Assembly (NCBI GenBank): GCA_017992055.1
Contig: JAGOPK010000009.1
Location: 124,001 to 188,000, forward strand
Length of the DNA: 64,000 nucleotides
Direction: 5' to 3'
DNA from: Burkholderiaceae bacterium
Lineage (GTDB): Bacteria; Pseudomonadota; Gammaproteobacteria; Burkholderiales; Burkholderiaceae_C
In this document: in pieces, positions 30,263 through 40,358 of the stretch
Layout of the letters: each line of letters starts with the position of its first letter
Position numbering within the stretch: the stretch's first letter is position 1
Notes under the pieces: generated by a model
Database searches by the model: none
Seen by the model: only the letters and a program-made list of their open reading frames with translations
Told to the model about the DNA's origin: nothing
Made by a program: the position numbers and the translations under genes

Positions 30263-30297
30263 CGAACGACGTTCAGTATAGTGCACAAATGTTCGAT
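30254..30297 (+). promoter_or_regulatory. kbl promoter with overlapping inverted repeats
   Basis: For kbl, TTGTGT (30254-30259) and TATAGT (30277-30282) are separated by 17 bases. The opposite strand offers TATACT (30275-30280) for the divergent regulator, so the two -10 elements overlap. ATCGAAC (30261-30267) and GTTCGAT (30291-30297) form a spaced inverted repeat that brackets the -10, and GAAC-GAC-GTTC (30264-30274) is a smaller palindrome inside it. This is the likely operator of the XRE regulator. Confidence 0.55.
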
Positions 30298-30317
30298 AAA
30301 CAGAACGAGGCTGCGAC

Positions 30318-31532
30318 ATGAGCGCCATCGATCACTTTCTCGCCCACCTGGGTCACGAGCTGCAGGCGCTGGACGAGGCCGGGCTGCGCAAGCACGAGCG
30401 TGTCATCACCGGCCCGCAGGGCGCCACCGTGCGCATTGCCGACGGCCGCACGCTGATCAACCTGTGCGCCAACAACTACCTCGGCCTGTCGGCCCATCCG
30501 CGGGTGGTGGCGGCGGCCCAGGCGGCGCTGCAAAGCCATGGCTACGGCCTCAGCTCGGTGCGCTTCATCTGCGGCACGCAGGACCTGCACAAGACGCTGG
30601 AACAGCGCATCGCGCGCTTTCTGGGCCTGGAGGACGCCATCCTCTATGCCGCAGCCTTCGACGCCAACGGCGGCCTGTTCGAGCCGCTGCTGGGCGAGGC
30701 CGATGCCATCGTCAGCGACGAGCTGAACCATGCGTCGATCATCGACGGCATCCGCCTGTGCAAGGCCGCGCGCTACCGCTACCGCCACAACGACATGGCC
30801 GATCTGGACGCCCAGCTGCAGGCCGCGCGTGCGGCTGGCGCACGCCACATCCTGGTGTTCAGTGACGGCGTGTTCTCGATGGACGGCACGGTGGCCCAGC
30901 TGGACGTGATGCGCCGGCTGTGCGACGCCCATGGCGCGCTGCTGGCCATCGACGAATGCCATGCCAGCGGCTTCATGGGCGAGACCGGGCGCGGCACGCA
31001 CGAGCACCGCGGCCTGCTGGTGGATGGGCGCTCGCGGGTGGACATCATCACCGGCACCTTCGGCAAGGCCCTGGGCGGCGCCAGCGGCGGCTTCACCGCC
31101 GGCCCCAGGCCGGTGATCGAGCTGCTGCGCCAGCGCTCGCGGCCCTATCTGTTCTCCAATACGCTGGCCCCGGCCATCACCGGTGCGTCGATCGCCGTGC
31201 TGGACCTGCTGGAGGGTTCGACCACGCTGCGCGACCGCCTGCATGCCAATACCCGCCACTTCCGTGCCGGCATCGCCGCGGCCGGCTTCGAGATCAAGCC
31301 GGGCGAGCATCCGATCGTGCCCATCATGGTCTACGACGCGGTCAAGGCCCAGCAGCTGGCCGCCCGCCTGCTGGACCTGGGCGTCTACGTGGTCGGCTTC
31401 TTCTTCCCGGTGGTGCCGCGTGGCCAGGCGCGGGTGCGCGTGCAGCTGAGCGCGGCCCACACGCCCGAGCAGCTGGATGCGGCCATCGCCGCTTTCGCCC
31501 AGGCCGGGCGCGAGCTGGGGATCGTGCAATGA
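30318..31532 (+). CDS. kbl: Glycine C-acetyltransferase (2-amino-3-ketobutyrate CoA ligase)
   Basis: The 404-residue PLP enzyme cleaves 2-amino-3-ketobutyrate with CoA to glycine and acetyl-CoA. Family features are NNYLGLSAHPRV, YGLSSVRFICGTQDLHKTLE, DELNHASIIDGIR, the AIDECHASGFMG aspartate region and the PLP lysine in TFGKALGGASGG. The length equals that of the Escherichia coli enzyme plus a few residues. The next gene, a threonine dehydrogenase, starts inside its stop codon (ATGA), so substrate producer and consumer are made together. Confidence 0.97.
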   Translation: MSAIDHFLAHLGHELQALDEAGLRKHERVITGPQGATVRIADGRTLINLCANNYLGLSAHPRVVAAAQAALQSHGYGLSSVRFICGTQDLHKTLEQRIARFLGLEDAILYAAAFDANGGLFEPLLGEADAIVSDELNHASIIDGIRLCKAARYRYRHNDMADLDAQLQAARAAGARHILVFSDGVFSMDGTVAQLDVMRRLCDAHGALLAIDECHASGFMGETGRGTHEHRGLLVDGRSRVDIITGTFGKALGGASGGFTAGPRPVIELLRQRSRPYLFSNTLAPAITGASIAVLDLLEGSTTLRDRLHANTRHFRAGIAAAGFEIKPGEHPIVPIMVYDAVKAQQLAARLLDLGVYVVGFFFPVVPRGQARVRVQLSAAHTPEQLDAAIAAFAQAGRELGIVQ

Positions 31533-32467
31533 GGATCCTGATCATTGGCGCCAATGGCCAGATCGGCACCGAGCTGGCCGAGGAACTGGCGCGCCGCCAT
31601 GGCAACGACGCGGTGGTGACCAGCGATCTGGCCCCGGCCGGCCGCGTGCCGGGCCTGCGCCACGAGGCCCTGGACGTCACCGATGCGGCGGCGCTGGCGG
31701 CGGTGGTCAAGCGCCATGGCATCACGCAGATCTACCACCTGGCCGCGGCGCTGTCGGCCAGCGGCGAGCAGCATCCGCAATGGGCCTGGAACCTGAACAT
31801 GGGCGGCCTGCTGAACGTGCTGGAGCTGGCCCGCACCGCCAAGCTGGAGCGCGTGTTTTGGCCCAGCTCCATCGCCGCCTTCGGCCCCACCACGCCGGCC
31901 ACCGCCGACCAGCACACGGTGATGGACCCGAGCACGGTGTATGGCATCAGCAAGCTGGCCGGCGAGCGTTGGTGCGCCTGGTACCACGCCAAGCATGGCG
32001 TGGACGTGCGCAGCCTGCGTTATCCCGGCCTGATCAGCTGGAAGACGCCACCCGGCGGCGGCACCACCGACTGGGCCGTGGACATCTTCCACGGCGCGCT
32101 GCGCCAGGGCCGCTACACCAGCTTTCTGCGCGCCGACAGCGCGCTGCCGATGATGTACATGCCCGACGCCATCCGCGCCACGCTGGCGCTGATGGATGCA
32201 CCGGCCGAGGCCATCCGTGAGCGTGGCAGCTACAACCTGGCGGCCTTCAGCCTGGCGCCGGCCGATGCCGCGGCGGCGATCCGCCGGCGCCTGCCGCAGT
32301 TCAGCCTGGACTGCGAGCCGGACTTCCGCCAGGCCATTGCCGACAGCTGGCCGCAGGCCATCGACGACAGCGCCGCGCGGCGCGACTGGGGCTGGGCGCC
32401 GCAGTGGGACCTGCAGGCGATGAGCGACGACATGCTGGCGCACCTGCGGCCGCTGCTGGCGGCCTGA
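31529..32467 (+). CDS. L-threonine dehydrogenase, short-chain (epimerase-like) type
   Basis: The 312-residue product is an NAD-dependent enzyme of the extended SDR family. It has the Rossmann motif IIGANGQIGTELAEEL, DVTDAAAL, the IYHLAAALSASGE segment, SSIAAFGP and the catalytic Y-x-x-x-K in TVYGISKLAGE. The PSTVYGISKLAGERW and RYPGLISWKTPPGGGTTDWA regions mark the GalE-like threonine dehydrogenases, unlike the zinc-dependent Tdh of Escherichia coli. It oxidises L-threonine to 2-amino-3-ketobutyrate, which the coupled Kbl then cleaves. It ends in a hairpin shared with the convergent hydrolase gene. Confidence 0.9.
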   Translation: MRILIIGANGQIGTELAEELARRHGNDAVVTSDLAPAGRVPGLRHEALDVTDAAALAAVVKRHGITQIYHLAAALSASGEQHPQWAWNLNMGGLLNVLELARTAKLERVFWPSSIAAFGPTTPATADQHTVMDPSTVYGISKLAGERWCAWYHAKHGVDVRSLRYPGLISWKTPPGGGTTDWAVDIFHGALRQGRYTSFLRADSALPMMYMPDAIRATLALMDAPAEAIRERGSYNLAAFSLAPADAAAAIRRRLPQFSLDCEPDFRQAIADSWPQAIDDSAARRDWGWAPQWDLQAMSDDMLAHLRPLLAA

Positions 32468-32494
32468 GCCGCCGGCGTGGCGCGGTCTCAGGCC
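32461..32494. terminator. Bidirectional terminator between tdh and hydrolase
   Basis: GGCCTGAG-CCGC (32461-32472) pairs with GCGG-T-CTCAGGCC (32482-32494), a 12-bp stem with one bulged T and a nine-base loop. The outer arms contain the stop codons of both convergent genes. There is no T-run. Confidence 0.55.
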
Positions 32495-33309
32495 AGGGCC
32501 GTTTGCAAGGCCATCAGCAGCCCGTCCGGGTCTTCGCCCATCAGCGTGTGGCCGGACGGCAGCAGCACGGTCTGGGCCTTCAGCGCCGCGGCCAGCTCGC
32601 GCGTGGCCTTGGGCGAGGTCATCTGGTCGGACTGGCCCAGCACCAGGGTCACCGGGCAGCTCACCTTCGCCGCCGCCTCCAGGCCGCGGGCATAGGCATC
32701 GCAGACGCTGAAGTCGTGGTGGAACAGGTTCACCGCGCAGCCGCTGGCGTTGGGCCCGTTGAGGATGCGGCGCATCAGCGCGCGGTTGGCACCATGCAGC
32801 CACATGCCCGGGCCGGGATAGGACGGCTTGGCGGCCAGCGTGCTGATCGAAAACGCATTGACCATGTCGATGGCGCGCAGCGGCGCCTGGGCGGCGGTGT
32901 CCAGCAGCGCCGCCGAGACCTTCATCGGATAGGCCGTGCCCACCATCACCAGCCGCGTCACACGCTGCGGCGCCTGGGCCGCGGCCTCCAGCGCGATCAG
33001 CGAGCCCATGCTGTGGCCGACCAGGGCCACCGGCGTTGCGGCCGGCACGCCGGCGGCGTCCAGCAGCTTCAGCAGCCAGGCGGCCAGGGCCTGCACATCG
33101 GCCAGCACCGGCCCGGCGCTCTGGCCATGGCCGGGCAGGTCCAGCGCCAGCGCGTTGTGGCCATGGTGGGCGGCCCAGCGGGCCAGCAGGGTCCAGACGC
33201 TGTGGTCGTGCAGCGCGCCGTGGATGAAGACCACGCAGGGCAGGGCGGCATCGAAGGCCTTGCCGCCGGTGTAGACATGGGCCTCGCGGCCGTCGACGAT
33301 CAGGTTCAT
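32488..33309 (-). CDS. Alpha/beta hydrolase
   Basis: The 273-residue product has the alpha/beta hydrolase order: oxyanion segment FIHGALHDHSVW, GLDLPGHGQS-like ALDLPGHGQSAG, nucleophile elbow VGHSMGSLIALE and the late SGHTLMGEDPDGL histidine. No signal peptide is present. The substrate is unknown. Its ATG overlaps the stop of the metY gene (ATGA), so they are co-translated; a link to ester or homoserine metabolism is possible but not shown by sequence. Confidence 0.88.
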   Translation of the reverse strand: MNLIVDGREAHVYTGGKAFDAALPCVVFIHGALHDHSVWTLLARWAAHHGHNALALDLPGHGQSAGPVLADVQALAAWLLKLLDAAGVPAATPVALVGHSMGSLIALEAAAQAPQRVTRLVMVGTAYPMKVSAALLDTAAQAPLRAIDMVNAFSISTLAAKPSYPGPGMWLHGANRALMRRILNGPNASGCAVNLFHHDFSVCDAYARGLEAAAKVSCPVTLVLGQSDQMTSPKATRELAAALKAQTVLLPSGHTLMGEDPDGLLMALQTALA

Positions 33310-34604
33310 TGCGCCTTCTCCGCAGCCTTCAGGGCCCGCTTCAGGTCGTCGATCAGGTCGTCGGCATCTTCCAGGCCGATCGACAGCCGTATCGTGCCGG
33401 GGCCGATGCCGGCCCGCGCCAGCGCCGCATCGTCCATGCGGAAATGCGTGGTGCTGGCCGGGTGGATCACCAGGCTGCGGCAGTCGCCCACATTGGCCAG
33501 GTGCGAAAACAGCTTCAGCGCCTCGATGAAGGCCTTGCCCTGGTTGCGGCTGCCCTTCAGGTCGAAGCTGAACACCGCGCCGGCGCCACGCGGCAGCAGC
33601 TTTCTGGCCAGCGCATGGCTGGGGTGGGATTCCAGCTCGGGATAGCCCACGCGCGCCACCATGGCCTGGCCGGCCAGGAACTGCACCACCTTGCGGGTGT
33701 TCTCCACATGCCGGGCCATGCGCAGCGGCAGCGTCTCCAGGCCCTGCAGGATCAGCCAGGCCGTGTGCGGGCTCATGCAGGCGCCGAAGTCGCGCAGGCC
33801 TTCGCGGCGTGCGCGCAGCAGAAAGGCGCCGACCGTGCTTTCTTCGCTGAACACCATGCCGTGGAAGCCGTCGTAGGCCTGGCTCAGCTCGGGATGGCGG
33901 CCCGAGGCCGCCCAGTCGAAGCTGCCGGAATCGACCAGCACGCCACCCACCACCGTGCCATGGCCGCTCAGGAACTTGGTGGCCGAATGGAAGACCAGGT
34001 CGGCGCCATGATCAAAGGGCTTGAGCAGCCAGGGCGGCGTGAAGGTGCTGTCCACCAGCAGCGGCAGGCCGTGCTCATGGGCCAGGGCGGCGACGCTGGG
34101 GAGGTCCAGCACGTCCAGGCCCGGGTTGCCCAGGGTCTCGCCGAACAACAGCCGCGTCTCGGGCCGGATCGCCGCGCGCCAGGCATCGAGGTCGCCGGGT
34201 GGCACGAAGGTGGTGCTGATGCCGAAGCGGCGCAGCGTGTAGTCCAGCAGGTTGTGGCTGCCGCCGTACAGCGCGGCCGAGGCCACGATGTGCTGGCCGG
34301 CGCCGGCCAGGGTGGCAATCGCCAGGTGCAGCGCGGCCTGGCCGCTGGCCGTGGCGATGGCGCCGATGCCACCTTCCAGCGCCGCCATGCGCTCCTCGAA
34401 CACCGCATTGGTGGGGTTGCTGATGCGGCTGTAGACATGGCCCGAGCGCTCCATGTTGAACAGCGAGGCCGCATGCTCGCTGCTCTCGAACACGAAGCTG
34501 GTGCTCAGGTGGATGGGCACGGCACGCGCGCCGGTGGCCGGATCGGGGGCGGCGCCTGCATGCAGGGCCAGGGTGTCGAATCCGGGATCGCTGTAACCGG
34601 GCAT
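33306..34604 (-). CDS. metY: O-acetylhomoserine aminocarboxypropyltransferase (sulfhydrylase)
   Basis: The 432-residue product is a Cys/Met-metabolism PLP enzyme that joins O-acetylhomoserine with sulfide to homocysteine. It has FDTLALHAGAAPDPATGARAVP compressed to the N-terminus, the IHLSTSFVFESSEHAASLF segment, SRISNPTNAVFEERMAALEGG, and the PLP lysine in HSATKFLSGHGTVVGG. The long form (over 420 residues, with the SAALYGGSHNLL loop) favours MetY over MetB or MetZ. It is the first gene of a unit with an alpha/beta hydrolase and is divergent from the CBS gene. Confidence 0.92.
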   Translation of the reverse strand: MPGYSDPGFDTLALHAGAAPDPATGARAVPIHLSTSFVFESSEHAASLFNMERSGHVYSRISNPTNAVFEERMAALEGGIGAIATASGQAALHLAIATLAGAGQHIVASAALYGGSHNLLDYTLRRFGISTTFVPPGDLDAWRAAIRPETRLLFGETLGNPGLDVLDLPSVAALAHEHGLPLLVDSTFTPPWLLKPFDHGADLVFHSATKFLSGHGTVVGGVLVDSGSFDWAASGRHPELSQAYDGFHGMVFSEESTVGAFLLRARREGLRDFGACMSPHTAWLILQGLETLPLRMARHVENTRKVVQFLAGQAMVARVGYPELESHPSHALARKLLPRGAGAVFSFDLKGSRNQGKAFIEALKLFSHLANVGDCRSLVIHPASTTHFRMDDAALARAGIGPGTIRLSIGLEDADDLIDDLKRALKAAEKAQ

Positions 34605-34738
34605 GTCGTTGTCTCGCCTGGGCTGTCTTGGTGCGGGGATTGTGCTATGTTGCCCACCGTATCTCAGTGCAGCGCCATGGCCCCGACACCCGGGATCCGG
34701 GCCGCAGGTGCTCTGCGCATCCGAGGAGGAAACCCGTC

Positions 34739-35206
34739 ATGAAAGTCAGCGACATCCTGCGCGTCAAGGGCAACACCTTGTTCACGGTCTCGCCCGACCA
34801 GCCCCTGGCCGAGGCCGTCAAGGCCATGGCCGAGCACGACATCGGCTCGCTGGTGGTCATGGAATACGGCGACCTGGTGGGCATGCTCACCTTCCGCGAG
34901 GTCATCGCCGCGGTGGTCGGCAACGGCGGCAGCGTGGGCACGCTGCGTGTGCGCACGGTGATGGACGATGCGCCGCTGACCTGCACGCCCGAGACCGAGA
35001 TCGACGAGGTGCGGCGCATGATGCTGGGCCGCCATGCCCGCTACATGCCGGCGCTCGACGGCAAGACGCTGATGGGCGTGATCTCGTTCTACGACGTGGC
35101 CAAGGCCGTGGTCGACAGCCAGGACTTCGAGAACCGCATGCTCAAGGCCTACATCCGCGACTGGCCGGTCGAGGAAGAGGGCGCGACCGCCGAGCCCAAG
35201 CTCTGA
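34739..35206 (+). CDS. CBS-domain pair protein
   Basis: The 155-residue product consists of two CBS domains (about residues 1-65 and 72-135) and a short acidic tail. Each repeat shows the pattern: TVSPDQPLAEAVKAMAEHDIGSLVV with LVGMLTFREV, and TCTPETEIDEVRRMMLGRHARYMP with LMGVISFYDVAKAV. Such proteins bind adenosine nucleotides and modulate partners. AGGAGGAAA at 34723 is an excellent ribosome binding site for the ATG at 34739. The gene is monocistronic, closed by a strong terminator. Confidence 0.92.
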   Translation: MKVSDILRVKGNTLFTVSPDQPLAEAVKAMAEHDIGSLVVMEYGDLVGMLTFREVIAAVVGNGGSVGTLRVRTVMDDAPLTCTPETEIDEVRRMMLGRHARYMPALDGKTLMGVISFYDVAKAVVDSQDFENRMLKAYIRDWPVEEEGATAEPKL

Positions 35207-35225
35207 ACCTGCTCCGGCAGACATG

Positions 35226-35252
35226 AAAAAGGCGCCCGCGGGCGCCTTTGTC
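35226..35252. terminator. Strong bidirectional terminator (CBS gene / chemoreceptor)
   Basis: AAAGGCGCCC (35228-35237) pairs with GGGCGCCTTT (35240-35249), flanked by AAAAA upstream and TTTGTCGTT downstream. The A-run before the stem gives a U-run on the other strand, so the element can stop transcripts from both convergent genes. Confidence 0.85.
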
Positions 35253-35274
35253 GTTGCGGGCGGGCCCGAGCGCG

Positions 35275-36831
35275 TCAGTGCGCCGCGCCCTCGTGCAGCC
35301 TGAACTGGGCCACGGTGCCGGCCAGGCTCAGCGCCTGGTCCTTCAGGCTCTCGGCGGCGGCGGCGCTCTGTTCCACCAGGGCGGCGTTCTGCTGCGTCAT
35401 CTGGTCCAGCTGGGTCACGGCGGCATTGACGCTGCCCAGGCCGCTGCTCTGCTCGCCGGCGGCGGCGGTGATCTCGGCAATCATGTCGTTGACGCGCTGC
35501 ACCGAGTGCACGATCTCGCCCATGGTCGCGCCGGCGTCCTGCACCAGGCGCGAGCCGGCCTCGACGCGGTCCACGCTGTTGCCGATCAAGGCCTTGATCT
35601 CCTTGGCCGCATCGGCCGAGCGGCCGGCCAGCGAGCGCACCTCGGCGGCCACCACGGCAAAGCCGCGGCCCTGCTCGCCGGCGCGGGCGGCTTCCACCGC
35701 CGCATTCAGCGCCAGGATGTTGGTCTGGAAGGCGATGCCGTCGATGACGCCGATGATGTCGGCGATCTTGCGCGCGCTGTTGTGGATCTCGTCCATGGTC
35801 GTGACCACCTGGGACACGACCTCGCCGCCGCGCTGCGCCACCTGGGCCGCGCTGTGTGCCAGCTGGTTGGCGCTGGCGGCCGAGTCGGCGGTCTGGCGCA
35901 CGGTCTGCGTCAGCTGGTCCATCGAGCTGGCGGTCTGCTGCAGATTGGCCGCGGTCTGCTCGGTGCGCTGGCTCATGTCGGCATTGCCGCTGGCCACCTC
36001 GCGGCTGGCCAGCTGGATGCTCTCGCTGGCCTGGCGCACCTGGCGCACCAGCTGCTGCAGCGCGCCGTTCATGCCGGCCAGCGCCGCCAGCAGGCTGTGC
36101 TCGGCGCCACGCGGCACCTGCACCACATGGCCCAGGTCACCGGCGGCCACCCGCTCCAGCGCCGCGCGCACCAGGCCCGGATCGCCACCGATCTCGCGCT
36201 GCACCGTGCGCCGCATCACCCAGGTCAGCAGCACCGCGCTGGCCAGGGCCAGGGCCGCCAGTGCGGTGGCCAGGCCCAGGGTCTGGCTGGCGCGGGCGTC
36301 GGCGGCCTGCTCGGCGGTCTTGGCGCGGGCGCCGGCATCGGCCATCAGGCGCTGCATCTCGGCATGCAGCTTGTTCCAGGCCGGCGCCTCCTCGTTCATG
36401 ATGGTCATCAGCACCTCGCCGGGGCTGTCGCTGAGCAGCTGCACGATGCGCTGGTGCAGCGCCACCTGCTGCTCCACCAGCTTCTGCACCGCGGCCAGCG
36501 GCGCGGCAAATTCACCCGCCTGGCCCAGCGCCACGGTCTTGGCCGCCGCCGCCTTGTAGGCCTGCAGGGTCTGGGCGATGCTGGTGCGGGCGTCCTTGTT
36601 CGACGGGTCCAGCGAGGCATCGCGCACCAGCTGGCCACTGCGCAGGCCCAGGGCGCGCAGCTCGGCCAGGCTCTCGGCCAGCTTGAGGTCGCCGTTCATG
36701 GCGCCGTGGTAGACGCTGCGCGTGCTGCCCAGGCCCCACAGTGCGCTGCCCAGCGCCGCCACGAAGAGCAGGGCCGGCACGATGCTGCACAACAACAGGC
36801 GGTTGCCGAAAGAAAGCGAGGAGGTCCGCAT
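35275..36831 (-). CDS. Methyl-accepting chemotaxis protein
   Basis: The 518-residue product is a class-I chemoreceptor. Membrane helices lie at about residues 12-32 and 185-207 and enclose a mostly helical ligand domain. A HAMP segment follows (about 208-262), then the signalling hairpin with the tip [27 protein letters not shown] (split at [11 protein letters not shown]) and [19 protein letters not shown]. No C-terminal CheR-tethering pentapeptide is present, since it ends [10 protein letters not shown]. The ATG at 36831 is preferred over the GTG one codon earlier. No che genes are nearby. Confidence 0.94.
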   Translation of the reverse strand: MRTSSLSFGNRLLLCSIVPALLFVAALGSALWGLGSTRSVYHGAMNGDLKLAESLAELRALGLRSGQLVRDASLDPSNKDARTSIAQTLQAYKAAAAKTVALGQAGEFAAPLAAVQKLVEQQVALHQRIVQLLSDSPGEVLMTIMNEEAPAWNKLHAEMQRLMADAGARAKTAEQAADARASQTLGLATALAALALASAVLLTWVMRRTVQREIGGDPGLVRAALERVAAGDLGHVVQVPRGAEHSLLAALAGMNGALQQLVRQVRQASESIQLASREVASGNADMSQRTEQTAANLQQTASSMDQLTQTVRQTADSAASANQLAHSAAQVAQRGGEVVSQVVTTMDEIHNSARKIADIIGVIDGIAFQTNILALNAAVEAARAGEQGRGFAVVAAEVRSLAGRSADAAKEIKALIGNSVDRVEAGSRLVQDAGATMGEIVHSVQRVNDMIAEITAAAGEQSSGLGSVNAAVTQLDQMTQQNAALVEQSAAAAESLKDQALSLAGTVAQFRLHEGAAH

Positions 36832-37038
36832 CACGGGTCCTTGGAGCGTGGAGATGGCGACGCTGGGGCCGCGGGTGGGTGGGAGCCGTTGACGGTTCGT
36901 AGCTGCCTTGTCGGCAGTCCGTGCGCCGCACTTGAGTCGGGGACGACCCGCAAGGCGCCCGCCGCCGCTGGGGCCGCCGCATAGAATTCACGGTTTCCCC
37001 GCGTCGCAGCGCGGCCCTGTGCAGGCCGCCGACCCACC

Positions 37039-38145
37039 ATGTCCGGCTCCACCTTCGGCGAACTGTTCCGCGTCACCAACTTCGGCGAAAGCCATGGGCC
37101 GGCCATCGGTTGCGTGATCGACGGCTGCCCGCCCGGCCTGGCGCTCAGCGAGGCCGACATCCAGCCCGAGCTGGACCGCCGCCGCCCCGGCACCAGCCGC
37201 CACGTCACCCAGCGCAACGAGGCCGACGCGGTGGAGATCCTGTCCGGCGTCTACGAGGGCCAGACCACCGGCACGCCGATCTGCCTGCTGATCCGCAACA
37301 CCGATCAGCGCAGCAAGGACTACGGCAACCTGCTCGACACCTTCCGTCCCGGCCATGCCGACTACACGTACTGGCGCAAGTACGGTCTGCGTGATCCGCG
37401 TGGCGGCGGCCGCAGCTCGGCGCGCCTGACCGCGCCCACGGTGGCCGCCGGCGCGGTGGCGCGCAAATGGCTGCAGCAGCAGTACGGCACCACGTTCCAC
37501 GGCTGGATGAGCCAGCTGGGCGACATCGCCATCCCGGTCGAGGACGAGTCGCAGATCCCGCTGAACCCGTTCTACGCGCCCAATGCGGCCATCGTGCCGC
37601 AGCTGGAGGCCTACATGGACGAGCTGCGCAAGAGCGGCGACTCCTGCGGCGCGCGCATCGAGGTGCGCGCGCGCGGCGTGCCGCCGGGCCTGGGCGAGCC
37701 GCTGTACGACCGGCTGGATGCCGACATCGCCTGGGCCATGATGGGCCTGAACGCGGTCAAGGGCGTGGAGATCGGCGCCGGCTTCGCCAGCGTCACCCAG
37801 CGGGGCAGCGAGCATGGCGATGCACTCACGCCCGAGGGCTTTGCCAGCAACCATGCCGGCGGCGTGCTGGGCGGCATCTCCACCGGCCAGGAGCTGGTGG
37901 TGTCGATCGCCATCAAGCCCACCAGCTCGATCCGCACCGCCCGGCCGTCGATCGACCGCGCCGGCCAGGCCAACGCGGTGCAGACCTTCGGCCGCCACGA
38001 CCCCTGCGTGGGCATCCGCGCCACGCCCATCGCCGAAGGCCTGCTGGCCCTGGTGCTGATGGACCATGCGCTGCGCCAGCGCGCGCAGTGCGGCGACGTG
38101 GTGCTGCCGATCCCGCCCATCCCGGGCCAGGCGCCGCAGGCCTGA
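37039..38145 (+). CDS. aroC: Chorismate synthase
   Basis: The 368-residue product makes chorismate from EPSP with reduced FMN. Signatures are [59 protein letters not shown] and [14 protein letters not shown], and the late [16 protein letters not shown]. The length matches the family. The start ATG follows a stretch with no clear ribosome binding site. An MFS gene begins 11 bases later, so both may be one transcript. Confidence 0.98.
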   Translation: MSGSTFGELFRVTNFGESHGPAIGCVIDGCPPGLALSEADIQPELDRRRPGTSRHVTQRNEADAVEILSGVYEGQTTGTPICLLIRNTDQRSKDYGNLLDTFRPGHADYTYWRKYGLRDPRGGGRSSARLTAPTVAAGAVARKWLQQQYGTTFHGWMSQLGDIAIPVEDESQIPLNPFYAPNAAIVPQLEAYMDELRKSGDSCGARIEVRARGVPPGLGEPLYDRLDADIAWAMMGLNAVKGVEIGAGFASVTQRGSEHGDALTPEGFASNHAGGVLGGISTGQELVVSIAIKPTSSIRTARPSIDRAGQANAVQTFGRHDPCVGIRATPIAEGLLALVLMDHALRQRAQCGDVVLPIPPIPGQAPQA

Positions 38146-38156
38146 CGCCGCACCGC

Positions 38157-39383
38157 ATGCACAAGCGCGAGCCGCTGGCGGCCTATGGCAGCCTGTGGTT
38201 CGCGTACTTCGCCACCATCGGGGTCTTCAACCCCTATGCGCCGCTGTGGTTCAAGTCGCTGGGCCTGTCGATCCCGCTGATCGGCGCCATCGCCTCGCTG
38301 CAGTCCTGGACGCGGGTGCTGGCACCCTATGGCTGGAGCTGGCTGGCCGATCATTCCGGCCAGCGCGTGCGCCTGATCCAGTGGGCCGCCGGCGGCGCCT
38401 GCCTGTTTGCGCTGGCCCTGGCTGCATCGCCGCTGCTGCAGCGCTGGCTGCCGGCCGGGCTGATCCCCTGGCTGCTACCGCTGTGGGTGGGCCTGCTGTT
38501 CATGGCCAATGGCGGCCTGGTGCCGCTGGCCGAGGCCGCGCTGGCCCAGCTGCTGGCACGCAGTGCGCAGCAGGGCGGCGGCATCGATGCGGCACGCTAT
38601 GGCCGCGTGCGCGTCTGGGGCTCGCTGGGCTTCGTGGCCAGCGTGGTGGCGGCCGGGCCGCTGCTGCAGGCGCTGGGCATCGGCGCGTTTGCGCTGCTGG
38701 TGGCGCTGTCCAATGCCGCGCTGCTGGCGGTGGCGCTGCGCCTGCCGGTGGGCGATGCCCCGCCGGCGCACGACGAGCCGCCGCCGCCCATAGCCCCGCG
38801 TCTGGCGCCGCCGGTGGTGCGCTGGTTCTTTGCCTCGGTGTTCTTCACCGTGCTGGCCCATGTGGCGCTGTATGCCTTCTTCTCGCTGTACCTGGATGCG
38901 CTGGGCCATGGCAAGTCGGCCGTGGGCGGGCTGTGGGCGGTGGCCGTGCTGTGCGAGATGGCCTTCTTCTACACCCAGGGCCGCTGGCTGGGCCGCATGG
39001 GGCCGCTGCGCTGGCTGGCCCTGGCCGCCGGCGCCAGCGTGCTGCGCTTTGCCCTCACCGCCGCCGGCGGCGCCTCGCTGGCCCTGCTGGTGGCCTGCCA
39101 GGCCCTGCATGCGATCAGCTTTGCCGCCCACCATGCGGCCTGCATCCAGCTGGTCACGCGCTGGTTTCCGGGCCGGCTGCGCGGCCGTGGCCAGGCCCTG
39201 TATTCGGCGCTGGGCTATGGCCTGTCGGGCGTGCTGGGCGGCCTGGGCGGCGGCTGGCTGTTCGAGCGCCTGGGGCCGGCCGCGGTGTTCTGGGCCGCCG
39301 CGGCCAGCGCCGCGCTGTCGCTGGCCTGCGTGCTGCGCATGGCACGGCTGGGCCTGGCCTCGGGCGATCTGCCACCCAGGTGA
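38157..39383 (+). CDS. MFS transporter, HcaT-like
   Basis: The 408-residue product has twelve hydrophobic helices and the family start YGSLWFAYFATIGVFNPYAPLWFKSLGLS (residues 10-38), which is typical of the 3-phenylpropionic acid/nucleoside-type branch of the major facilitator family. The motif RVRVWGSLGFVASV lies in helix 4-5, as in HcaT-like proteins. Substrate specificity cannot be read from sequence; an aromatic acid is a guess based only on the family name and on the paa cluster nearby. It follows aroC by 11 bases. Confidence 0.87.
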   Translation: MHKREPLAAYGSLWFAYFATIGVFNPYAPLWFKSLGLSIPLIGAIASLQSWTRVLAPYGWSWLADHSGQRVRLIQWAAGGACLFALALAASPLLQRWLPAGLIPWLLPLWVGLLFMANGGLVPLAEAALAQLLARSAQQGGGIDAARYGRVRVWGSLGFVASVVAAGPLLQALGIGAFALLVALSNAALLAVALRLPVGDAPPAHDEPPPPIAPRLAPPVVRWFFASVFFTVLAHVALYAFFSLYLDALGHGKSAVGGLWAVAVLCEMAFFYTQGRWLGRMGPLRWLALAAGASVLRFALTAAGGASLALLVACQALHAISFAAHHAACIQLVTRWFPGRLRGRGQALYSALGYGLSGVLGGLGGGWLFERLGPAAVFWAAAASAALSLACVLRMARLGLASGDLPPR

Positions 39384-39449
39384 CGGGCGCCGGCGCGCGG
39401 CTCCGGTATAAGCCTGCGACTTCCCTTCACCACTGTCTGCCCTGCCATC

Positions 39450-40357
<908 letters not shown>

Positions 40358-40358
<1 letters not shown>

